The notes under the pieces: generated by a model
Database searches by the model: none
Told to the model about the DNA's origin: nothing
Seen by the model: only the letters and a program-made list of their open reading frames with translations
Made by a program: the position numbers and the translations under genes
Shown here: positions 56,876 to 62,853 of the stretch, piece after piece
Layout: every line of letters begins with the position of its first letter
Numbering within the stretch: position 1 is the first letter of the stretch
Assembly (NCBI RefSeq): GCF_019264355.1
Contig: NZ_JAHVAH010000001.1
Span: forward strand, 1,596,001-1,660,000
Length of the DNA stretch: 64,000 bases
Direction: 5' to 3'
From: Sphingomicrobium clamense
GTDB lineage: Bacteria; Pseudomonadota; Alphaproteobacteria; Sphingomonadales; Sphingomonadaceae

Positions 56876-56893
56876 CCATGAGGAAGTTATCCC

Positions 56894-57100
56894 ATGACCG
56901 AAGGTACTGTTAAGTTTTTTAATGCCCAGAAGGGCTTTGGTTTCATCACCCCCGATGACGGCGCGGGCGACGCGTTCGTCCACATCACGGCTGTCGAAGC
57001 TGGTGGTCTTGGCACTTTGAGCGAAGGTCAGCGCATCGGCTACGAGCTGCAAGACGATCGCAAGGGCAAGCAGAGCGCTTGCAATCTAGTCGCGCTTTAA
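56894..57100 (+). CDS. Cold-shock protein (CspA family)
   Basis: 68 residues. A canonical cold-shock domain: GTVKFFNAQKGFGFITPDDG contains RNP1 (KGFGFI) and DAFVHIT contains RNP2 (FVHI). It should be an RNA chaperone. The 5' leader has stable hairpins, and an intrinsic terminator follows at 57125-57154, so it is a monocistronic unit. Two CSD-like proteins lie within 3.2 kb (58986 and 60014). Confidence 0.95.
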   Translation: MTEGTVKFFNAQKGFGFITPDDGAGDAFVHITAVEAGGLGTLSEGQRIGYELQDDRKGKQSACNLVAL

Positions 57101-57124
57101 TCGTGTATCGACCAAGAAATGAAG

Positions 57125-57154
57125 AGGGCCTGCCGGCAACGGTGGGCCCTTTTT
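57125..57154 (+). terminator. Intrinsic terminator of the cold-shock gene
   Basis: AGGGCC (57125-57130) pairs with GGCCCT (57145-57150), with a further inner CCGGC/GGTGG-rich loop, followed by TTTTTC. Confidence 0.85.
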
Positions 57155-57280
57155 CATGTCATGGCTAATTGTTTTCGTTTGCGCTAATGTCCCTCTGCTA
57201 TCGGTTGCTCGTGGACACGCGCCTCAAGGCGGTGCCAGCCCATTGGTCTCTTCTAGCATCGCCTGACTAAGGAGACTGCA

Positions 57281-57520
57281 ATGTCCATGCAGACCGATTT
57301 CTTTCTGGAACGTGCCGCTTACGAGGCGAAGAGAGCCAGCGCTGCTAGCCTCTCCAACGTCCGAGATGCTCACTTGCGCGCGGAAGCTGCCTGGCTGCAA
57401 TTGGCCAAACGCTCAGCACGTGGCGATGATCTTCGAGCTGAGGATGCCAAACGAAAAGCTGAGCGCGCTGTTCTTGAGGCTCAGCAGAAAGCCGATGCCC
57501 TGCGCGGTGGTCGAGAATAG
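57281..57520 (+). CDS. Small helical orphan protein (NVR-EAAW type)
   Basis: 79 residues, preceded by AAGGAG (57269-57274). All-helical and Ala/Arg/Glu-rich. The pattern SLSNVRDAHLRAEAAWLQLAKR resembles a motif recurrent in small sphingomonad proteins of unknown function (NVR, then R-x-E-x-A-W). The coding quality (strong ribosome binding site, terminal Gly-Gly-Arg-Glu) supports a real gene. Function is unknown; a stress role is only a guess. Confidence 0.72.
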   Translation: MSMQTDFFLERAAYEAKRASAASLSNVRDAHLRAEAAWLQLAKRSARGDDLRAEDAKRKAERAVLEAQQKADALRGGRE

Positions 57521-57521
57521 A

Positions 57522-57686
57522 CTAGTTCGATCCGGTTTCGTTATGTTTCTTTGGCTTGCCACCCGCCAGCGCCGAATGCCGTTTCGCGACGCGCCGATAT
57601 ATTGCGCGCAAATATGAAGAGCTAGCTGCGCCTGCACGTCTGTTGGCCTGGAGCTCGAGGTTCTGATGTTTCGCCTTCTCAGTCAT
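57522..57686 (-). CDS. Small basic orphan protein
   Basis: 54 residues from ATG 57686 (MTEKAKHQNLELQANRR), overlapping the end of the preceding minus-strand gene by 8 bp. Rich in Lys, Arg and His, ending KPKKHNETGSN. No family is recognised. The evidence is the coupling to the upstream frame and the lack of a competing gene. Could be spurious. Confidence 0.4.
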   Translation of the reverse strand: MTEKAKHQNLELQANRRAGAASSSYLRAIYRRVAKRHSALAGGKPKKHNETGSN

Positions 57687-57858
57687 TACGAACCAATCTT
57701 GGTTCGGGAGCACTAGCTTCGAAAGCGTTTCGAGCAATCAGCTTGCGATAATAACGCGCCATGTCCTCATACAGCCATTTCACATCGGGGTTCTGGGCTT
57801 CGCTCGCTTGCCTGCGGCAAAGCGCCTCACGCTCTTCAAGAGCTTCCATATCGACCAT
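57679..57858 (-). CDS. Small helical orphan protein (EREALCRRQAS type)
   Basis: 59 residues from ATG 57858 (MVDMEALEEREALCRRQAS); a TTG seven codons earlier is possible. It shows the arrangement (A)EREALCRRQASEAQNPDVKWLYEDMARYYRKLIARNA: paired helices with a W/Y-rich second helix, a style shared with other tiny proteins in this region. Function is unknown. It has the next minus-strand frame starting within its end. Confidence 0.6.
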   Translation of the reverse strand: MVDMEALEEREALCRRQASEAQNPDVKWLYEDMARYYRKLIARNAFEASAPEPRLVRND

Positions 57859-57879
57859 TGCAATCAACCTGTCCTTCAA

Positions 57880-58073
57880 GCGTCGATACTAATTCTCCGA
57901 CGGTCACAGGATGCTTGTCTTAGATTTCGTGTGATAAATTCTTCTATCACAAATTACGACCATTTACCAATCAAAGACTTCTCACTGAAACTATCAACGT
58001 AAAAATTAAAAATGCTAGAGACACCATAAATTAAGGTACTCGAATTATTTCGGCTTCCTTAGGAGTTATAAAA
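57880..58073. other. AT-rich pocket with inverted repeat
   Basis: This stretch is visibly richer in A and T than the rest of the window. It contains TGTGATA (57930-57936) and TATCACA (57945-57951), seven-base inverted arms eight bases apart, a possible regulator site, followed 123 bp later by a small plus-strand gene with a clear ribosome binding site. Confidence 0.5.
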
Positions 58074-58232
58074 ATGAAGATGTGGAGGAAATCGCAAAAA
58101 CTTACCCTCGTCGGTGAGGACGGCGCTGCTGCTTTACGAATTGGAGTGCTCACAAAAAGGACGAGAGATGCGATAAGGGAGAATGGCGACGGGAAAACAC
58201 TCCCCGACCTGACCCGCAATCGCTTCCTGTAG
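58074..58232 (+). CDS. Small orphan protein in AT-rich pocket
   Basis: 52 residues from ATG 58074 with AGGAG at 58061-58065 (eight bases upstream). It begins MKMWRKSQKLTLVGEDGAA and ends RNRFL. Basic N-terminus, no membrane segment and no recognised family. The combination of ribosome binding site, AT-rich promoter region and distinct base use suggests an acquired gene. It is unlike the opposite-strand 89-residue frame, which has no ribosome binding site. Confidence 0.5.
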   Translation: MKMWRKSQKLTLVGEDGAAALRIGVLTKRTRDAIRENGDGKTLPDLTRNRFL

Positions 58233-58301
58233 ACCCTAAGTCTTCCGATCGGCCTTCTCGTAGACTGTTTGCGAAGGAGCTTGGGGGTTCGGCCACTCAA
58301 C

Positions 58302-58353
58302 GTCGGCTAATGGGTCGATGACCGCCTGGTCGGTTTCGGGGTGGAAAGCCGAC
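58302..58353 (+). repeat. Dispersed 52-bp palindromic repeat, copy D with compensatory arms
   Basis: Arms GTCGGC (58302-58307) and GCCGAC (58348-58353) differ from copy A at one position on each side, and the two changes restore pairing. The interior (ATGGGTCGATGACCGCC, GGTTTCGGGGTGGAAAG) matches copy B. Confidence 0.8.
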
Positions 58354-58478
58354 GTCCCGTCATACCAGAGAAGAGGCTGAGCACTCGAGAGCAAATCGTA
58401 ACTTCGTAACCGTCACGAGATTCTCGTGAGTCAATGCCCCGCGCACGACCAGCCCCCTGACCGATCGTGCGCGAGGGG

Positions 58479-58886
58479 TCAGGCGGGTTCGCCTCGGGCG
58501 GAAATCCGCCCGGCGATCCGCGCCTGTTGCGACAGCGCGTCGGTAATGTTGGAGTAGCGATAGGGTCCCACGGAAAACTCGACACTGGTTCTCACGACAA
58601 TCGGTGGGACTTTGTTCTTGATTGAATAGGGAGGACAATATGCGGCAAGCGCACCGCCTTCGTTTTCCCACTCGACAACCGCTTCGCGCGGCTTGGATAC
58701 TCCCTTAATTGAAGATGTAGGGGAAGTCGCAAAGTCGCCCTCACGTCGAGAGGCGTTCAAGCGACTGATGATGCCTGAAATGACTGCCGCATCTTCAAGG
58801 TGGCGAAGGCGAATATCACGGTCCCTCGTGGCGTCGGCTTTCATCAGCGCGATTTGGTGGGCGCTAAGCAATTCGTTGTGGTCCAT
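58479..58886 (-). CDS. Orphan protein with WENEGGALA motif
   Basis: 135 residues. An N-terminal helical part (MDHNELLSAHQIALMKADATRD) is followed by EAVVEWENEGGALAAYCPP. The WENEGG segment is seen again in the 97-residue protein at 59724 and is recurrent in short proteins of this bacterial group. The C-terminal part is Arg/Ser-rich. Function is unknown. AAAGG precedes the start in the message. Confidence 0.6.
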   Translation of the reverse strand: MDHNELLSAHQIALMKADATRDRDIRLRHLEDAAVISGIISRLNASRREGDFATSPTSSIKGVSKPREAVVEWENEGGALAAYCPPYSIKNKVPPIVVRTSVEFSVGPYRYSNITDALSQQARIAGRISARGEPA

Positions 58887-58985
58887 GATCCGGCCTTTTC
58901 CGATGATGTCGCGAACGCGGACCGTCCGGCAACGCGACGAAGCCGAACGATCCCTTACTGAAGTCTAGTTATCGGCCGCGATGGT

Positions 58986-59222
58986 CTAGTGACTGCGGGT
59001 CTGGTCGTTGCCAGGCTGGCTCATCTGGAGGTTTACTGCCTGGCGCTTGCCGCCGTCGACCGTCTTGGTGTCGTAACCAAAACGCTGGTCAATGCGGGGT
59101 TCCTGGTCGGTCTGCTTGAGGTCCGCCTTGGCAAACATCAGAGCATCGCCGCCCTTTTCGGGGGTGATGGTGCCGGTGCCCTTGGTGCCGTCATACGAAG
59201 CGATCTTGCCATAATGGGTCAT
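58986..59222 (-). CDS. Cold-shock-domain-like small protein
   Basis: 78 residues. MTHYGKIASYDGTKGTGTITPEKGGDALMFAKADLKQ is a CSD-like strand pattern (G-x-I-x-x-Y-D...G-T-I-x-P-E), with the aromatic residues of RNP1/RNP2 changed. It may bind nucleic acid weakly or another ligand. It stands alone on the minus strand between two orphan genes and resembles the protein at 60014. Confidence 0.72.
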   Translation of the reverse strand: MTHYGKIASYDGTKGTGTITPEKGGDALMFAKADLKQTDQEPRIDQRFGYDTKTVDGGKRQAVNLQMSQPGNDQTRSH

Positions 59223-59619
59223 GATGAATGTCTTTCCCTTCGGCGCGTGCGGCCGTGCTTGACCGCTTGTGCGCGGGCTAAGAAAACGAAAAGGAAAGAA
59301 GGGAGAGCATATAGACCGCTCTCAGGACAATCGATCGCGCTTGGTAGCTTAGTGTTTAGATGGGTCCTGTACTCCCATTATTCAATAGTGGACCCGAAAC
59401 GACTTCGTTGAATGGCTGTATTCCCCCCCCCGATTTATTTTCGAATTATAGCGAAATTAGAGCATCAGAGAACCTTTCGCTTTCGCTTGAAGGGAAAGAG
59501 GCGCATAGAGGGACGGCTACCAGTCGTTTGGACGGTGCAAGGCCCAGCAGCCCTTTTCCTTTACAGGCGGCTCCTAGCGAAACGCAGCCTTCGTGGTTGC
59601 GTCACCCAAGGAGCTAATC
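59223..59619. other. 397-bp gap with inverted repeat and C-run
   Basis: No gene supported. It holds GGGTCC (59362-59367) and GGACCC (59390-59395) as inverted arms and a run of nine C (59423-59431), then the upstream region of a small-protein operon. The open frame across it starts at an ATG without a ribosome binding site and is a by-product of the downstream gene's frame. Confidence 0.4.
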
Positions 59620-59727
59620 ATGATCCCGCACACCTTCCGGTTTGGCTTGGCCAACATCCTGTTTCCGGCGCTTCTCACTTCGATCATTGTGTTGAGCGGA
59701 ACGGCAATCGCGTTCAGCAACCTGTGA
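59620..59727 (+). CDS. 35-residue single-pass membrane peptide
   Basis: Start ATG 59620 with AAGGAG at 59608-59613 (six bases upstream). The peptide has a short polar head (MIPHTFRFGLAN) and one hydrophobic helix (ILFPALLTSIIVLSGTAIAF). GTG of the next gene overlaps its stop (GTGA). First gene of a tight three-gene operon. Family unknown. Confidence 0.6.
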   Translation: MIPHTFRFGLANILFPALLTSIIVLSGTAIAFSNL

Positions 59728-60017
59728 CCCGTTTCGCTAATCATCCGTTCAGCGCATTTTTCTCCGCCAAGGAGGAGATCGCACTCCAACTTATGGAGCG
59801 TGGGCAAATGCTACAGCGCGAAACCAAGGAGGTTCTCACTCCCGAATTGGAGCGGTGGGAAAATGAAGGTGGCCGCCCGCGCCGTGGCAGGGGACTCGAT
59901 GAACATCGCGTTAGTTACGCTTCGGCGCAGCGAGATCTCGGGCAAACCATCGGCGTGATTGCGGCCAAAGCAAGCGCACTTCTTGACAGTTTCACAGTGG
60001 AAAGAAGATCTCCATGA
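59724..60017 (+). CDS. 97-residue orphan protein with WENEGG motif
   Basis: GTG 59724 overlaps the preceding stop (GTGA), and the stop overlaps the next start (ATGA). MTRFANHPFSAFFSAKEEI is followed by a helix and TPELERWENEGGRPRRGRG, sharing WENEGG with the protein at 58479, then a second helix (DLGQTIGVIAAKASALLD). Soluble and basic; function unknown. The longer frame upstream of the GTG was rejected because the coupled start explains the reading frame better. Confidence 0.6.
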   Translation: MTRFANHPFSAFFSAKEEIALQLMERGQMLQRETKEVLTPELERWENEGGRPRRGRGLDEHRVSYASAQRDLGQTIGVIAAKASALLDSFTVERRSP

Positions 60018-60229
60018 TTCAATGTGGGATGATCGTGAGCTATGATGCGAGTTCGGGCGAGGGTCTTATATCTCCAGACGATGGCTCATCATGGCTCAGC
60101 TTTTCACGGAGCAGTTTGCGAAATCCGCTCGCAAAACCGCTATTGCAGCAGCGTTGCGTATATCGACTGCTGCAATCTTCAGGAGGTGAATTGATGGTAA
60201 CGGACATGGAACCACGGCCTCATCAATAA
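60014..60229 (+). CDS. Diverged cold-shock-domain-like protein
   Basis: 71 residues, ATGA overlap with the upstream gene. MIQCGMIVSYDASSGEGLISPDDGSSWLSFSRSSLR follows the CSD strand pattern of the protein at 58986 (G-x-I-x-S-Y-D...G-x-I-x-P), with RNP aromatics largely lost. It carries one Cys near each end of the fold. Third gene of the small operon. Confidence 0.6.
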   Translation: MIQCGMIVSYDASSGEGLISPDDGSSWLSFSRSSLRNPLAKPLLQQRCVYRLLQSSGGELMVTDMEPRPHQ

Positions 60230-60302
60230 TGGCTGCCTCGACGCCCTAGTCGATAGACGCTTTTCGGCTCGAAAAAAACGGCGCTGAAGGGGTGCCAAAT
60301 GA

Positions 60303-60345
60303 AAGAAAAGCCCCCCGCGCTTCTTCCGGGGATTAAGCAAAAGCA
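60303..60345 (-). terminator. Possible terminator, minus strand
   Basis: On the minus strand CCCCG and CGGGG arms surround a nine-base loop, followed by GGCTTTTCTTTC. It lies past the end of the small minus-strand frame at 60359. Confidence 0.5.
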
Positions 60346-60358
60346 ACTCCTGTTGGGT

Positions 60359-60514
60359 TTATCTTTGCGTGCGAGATAATTGCTCCATTGCACTTGCACG
60401 ACGCTCGTATTTCTCGGCTTCTTCCAGCCAAGCCTTCATCACAATCTCATTCTCGGCATTTCGCGCGGCGCCTCGGCACGTCCGTGCTGGCGCGCGCAAG
60501 TCATATACTTTCAA
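60359..60514 (-). CDS. Possible 51-residue orphan protein
   Basis: TTG 60514 with GAGGG upstream opens a frame ending in TAA at 60359. It begins MKVYDLRAPARTC and ends with NEIVMKAWLEEAEKYERRASAMEQLSR. The helix with spaced Tyr/Arg resembles the one in the protein at 57679. A terminator-like hairpin follows. Support is modest: a non-ATG start and no family. Confidence 0.4.
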   Translation of the reverse strand: MKVYDLRAPARTCRGAARNAENEIVMKAWLEEAEKYERRASAMEQLSRTQR

Positions 60515-60674
60515 CGTCAGACCCTCACGCAACTTTGGGGCCTCTCGCTACGAAATAGCATGGCTGCCGTTCAAGGTTGAAAACCAACTTTGAAGCAGAT
60601 TCGCGAATGGCAACTTCTGGGTCGTCAGCAGAGCGACAGCTTTTGGTTCCGACCACAGAAAAATCTGCACCGGC

Positions 60675-60703
60675 TTGCAACCCATTGCGCTCCGGTGTAT
60701 TAA
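60675..60703 (+). promoter_or_regulatory. Promoter of the GntR gene, probably leaderless
   Basis: TTGCAA (60675-60680), a 17-base spacer, and TATTAA (60698-60703). The ATG at 60710 is only six bases beyond the -10 element, so transcription would start at or near the start codon, which agrees with the absence of a ribosome binding site. Confidence 0.55.
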
Positions 60704-60709
60704 AGCAGC

Positions 60710-61066
60710 ATGACGCTAAAAACCAGCCACGAAAAGCCCGTCTACGTCCGCATTCGCGAGACGATCGCCGACGCGATCCTCGCGGGTCGCTATTCGGATG
60801 GTGACGCCCTGCCCTCGGTTCGCGCGCTTGCCGCCGACGAGGGTGCCAACCCGCTGACGGTCGCGAAGGCCTATCAGGGGTTCCAGGACGAGGGGCTGGT
60901 GGTCGTGCGCCGGGGGGTCGGCATGTTCGTGGCCGAAGGTGCTCGCGCCCGGCTCGCCAACAGCGAGCGCGATGCGTTCATCAAGACCGAATGGCCCGAA
61001 ATCCGCGCACGCATGAAGCGCCTCGGCATTTCGCCGGCCGAATTGCTGGGCAAAGAAACGGCTTGA
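60710..61066 (+). CDS. GntR-family regulator, YtrA subfamily
   Basis: 118 residues. Winged HTH PVYVRIRETIADAILAGRYSDGDALPSVRALAADEGANPLTVAKAYQGFQDEGLV followed by the short helical C-terminus of the YtrA subgroup (no effector domain). YtrA-type proteins are usually dimeric repressors of ABC transporter operons. The nearest ABC genes in the window (19.9-20.9 kb) have a palindrome that could be its target, which is inference. Promoter geometry suggests a leaderless message. Confidence 0.85.
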   Translation: MTLKTSHEKPVYVRIRETIADAILAGRYSDGDALPSVRALAADEGANPLTVAKAYQGFQDEGLVVVRRGVGMFVAEGARARLANSERDAFIKTEWPEIRARMKRLGISPAELLGKETA

Positions 61067-61068
61067 GT

Positions 61069-61133
61069 ATTCCTGCGTAGGCAGGAATCCAGTCCCGTTG
61101 GCGCCATGGGCTCCTGCCTTCGCAGGAGCCCAT
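61069..61133. repeat. Double hairpin (REP-like element/terminator)
   Basis: Two palindromes are joined: ATTCCTGC-GTAG-GCAGGAAT (61069-61088) and ATGGGCTCCTGC-CTTC-GCAGGAGCCCAT (61106-61133, a perfect 12-base stem). They share CCTGC/GCAGG cores. It lies between two convergent genes and probably ends both transcripts. The resemblance of the two units suggests a REP-type repeat. Confidence 0.75.
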
Positions 61134-61138
61134 CGTTT

Positions 61139-62800
61139 CTACGCCAGCGCTTCCACTTCGACCGAATAGAGCAGCTCCGCGCCGGCATTGGCGGCGGCGG
61201 TGAGGCCGGCGGCTTCGGGGACGATGCTGGCGTTGAAGAAAGCGCTTGCGGCCTTGGTCGCGTCCGTCGCGTCGTCGGCGCGCGCGAGGCGCTCGAGCAG
61301 CCAGCCGCCGACCAATACCGAGCACATGGTGAGGAAGGGATAGCTGCCCGCCATCTTGTGGTCGGCCTCGGCGCTGCGCAGCGCGATGGCGGTCTGCTCG
61401 ACCATGTCGCAGAGCGCGTGGAGACGTTCGTCCTGTGCATTGGCGCGGATGTCGGCGATGAGGCCGTCGAAGGCCTGGCCGCCGTCGAGCCCGAGCTTGC
61501 GCCCGACGAGGTCGGCGGCCTGGATGCCGTTGGTGCCTTCGTAGATCGGGGCGATGCGGCTGTCGCGCCAGTGCTGGATCGCGCCGGTTTCCTCGATATA
61601 GCCCATGCCGCCATGGACCTGGACGCCGAGATCGGTGACTTCGACGCCGACATCGGTGCCCCACGCCTTGGCCATGGGGGTGAGGACTTCGCCGCGATAG
61701 CCCGCTTCCTCGTCGCCCGCCGCGCGGCGGTCGAGGCAGGCGAAGGCGTAATAGCAGAGCGCGCGGCTCGCCATGGTCAGCGCGCGCATCCTGAGGAGCA
61801 TGCGGCGGACGTCGGGATATTCGGCGATGGCGCCGCGGGCTCCCTGCTTGCGGTCGAGCGCGTAGGCGACCGCGCGCTGGGTCGCGACTTCGGCGAGGCC
61901 GACGCCCTGGAGGCCGACATTGATGCGCGCGTTGTTCATCATCACGAACATGGCGCGCATGCCGCCGTGGAGGTCGCCTACCATCCAGCCCTTGCACTGG
62001 CCCTTCTCGCCGTAGCGCATGACGCAGGTGGGCGAGGCGTGGATGCCGGCTTTCTCCTCGAGGCCGACGCAGGCGAGGTCGTTGCGGCTGCCGTCGGGGA
62101 GGATCTTGGGGACGAGGAAAAGCGAAATGCCGCGCGTGCCCGCGGGTGCGTCGGGCGTGCGCGCGAGGACGAGGTGGATGATATTGTCGGCGAGGTCGTG
62201 CTCGCCCCAGGTGATGAAGATCTTCTGCCCGTCGATCATCCAGCTGCCATCATCATTAGGCGTCGCCTTGGTGGTGAGCGCGCCGACGTCGCTGCCGGCA
62301 TGCGGCTCGGTGAGGTTCATGGTGGCGGGCCACTCGCCCGAGACGATCTTGCCGAGATAGCGCTCGTTGAGTTCTTCGTTGCCGTAGGCCTCGAGCGCCT
62401 CGACCGCGCCCAATGAGAGCATCGGGCAGAGCGCGAAGGCGATGTTGGCGGCGTTGAGGTTCTCCATCAGCGCGGAGGCGAGCGCGAGGGGCATCTGCAT
62501 GCCACCGGCTGACGCGGGCGCTGCGAGCGACATCCAGCCGCCTTCGACGAAGGCCTGGTAGGCTTGCTTGAAACCGTCGGGGGTGGTGACTTCGCCGTCC
62601 TTCAGCGTCACGCCCTGTTCGTCGCCAGACTTGTTGAGGGGCCAGAACTCGCCCTCCGCGAACTGCGCCGCGCCTTCGAGGATGGCCTGCACGGTGCCCG
62701 CGTCGGCGGCGGCGAAGCGCTCGGTTTGCGCGAGCTCCTCGATCCCCACGACATGGGTGAGCACGGCCTGCTGGTCGGCGGTGGGGGCGGAAAAGCGCAT
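61139..62800 (-). CDS. Acyl-CoA dehydrogenase
   Basis: 553 residues from ATG 62800 (MRFSAPTADQQAVLTHV), with AAGGAG upstream. ACAD fold: AMNLTEPHAGSDVGAL (read as TMNLTEPHAGSDVGAL), QKIFITWGEHD, HVHGGMGYIEE-type VQVHGGMGYIEETGAIQHWRDSRIAPIYEGTNGIQ with the catalytic Glu in YEGT. It belongs to the long-subunit (about 550-600 residues) family with a C-terminal extension, which oxidises acyl-CoA thioesters with FAD. The stop lies six bases beyond the double hairpin, convergent with the GntR gene. Confidence 0.93.
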   Translation of the reverse strand: MRFSAPTADQQAVLTHVVGIEELAQTERFAAADAGTVQAILEGAAQFAEGEFWPLNKSGDEQGVTLKDGEVTTPDGFKQAYQAFVEGGWMSLAAPASAGGMQMPLALASALMENLNAANIAFALCPMLSLGAVEALEAYGNEELNERYLGKIVSGEWPATMNLTEPHAGSDVGALTTKATPNDDGSWMIDGQKIFITWGEHDLADNIIHLVLARTPDAPAGTRGISLFLVPKILPDGSRNDLACVGLEEKAGIHASPTCVMRYGEKGQCKGWMVGDLHGGMRAMFVMMNNARINVGLQGVGLAEVATQRAVAYALDRKQGARGAIAEYPDVRRMLLRMRALTMASRALCYYAFACLDRRAAGDEEAGYRGEVLTPMAKAWGTDVGVEVTDLGVQVHGGMGYIEETGAIQHWRDSRIAPIYEGTNGIQAADLVGRKLGLDGGQAFDGLIADIRANAQDERLHALCDMVEQTAIALRSAEADHKMAGSYPFLTMCSVLVGGWLLERLARADDATDATKAASAFFNASIVPEAAGLTAAANAGAELLYSVEVEALA

Positions 62801-62853
62801 GGGGACTCCTTGGCAAACGGGTTGGGTGGCGGCATAGCGCCCCTGTGGACCCG

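Larger units (their letters stand above)
56538..56893. other. 356-bp gap upstream of cspA with repeat copy C and leader hairpins
   Basis: No gene is supported here. It contains repeat copy C (56673-56724), a short GGCC-CCAG-GGCC hairpin (56813-56824) and the 8-bp hairpin at 56855-56875. The part nearest the cold-shock gene is probably its long 5' leader, as usual for csp messages. Confidence 0.5.

Noticed and set aside
57930..57951. CRP-type binding site
   Set aside because: TGTGA and TCACA are present, but the spacing is 12 bases rather than the six expected for CRP/FNR-like dimers, so only a generic inverted repeat is reported.
58031..58300. 89-codon frame on the minus strand
   Set aside because: No ribosome binding site and Arg/Ser-rich random appearance. 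The opposite 52-codon frame has AGGAG at good distance.
59362..59395. GGGTCC/GGACCC inverted repeat as insertion-sequence ends
   Set aside because: The arms are only six bases long, enclose 22 bases and have no flanking duplication or transposase.
59412..59723. Upstream extension of the 97-residue gene
   Set aside because: It begins beside a C9 run without a ribosome binding site and overlaps the 35-residue peptide; the GTGA start explains the frame better.
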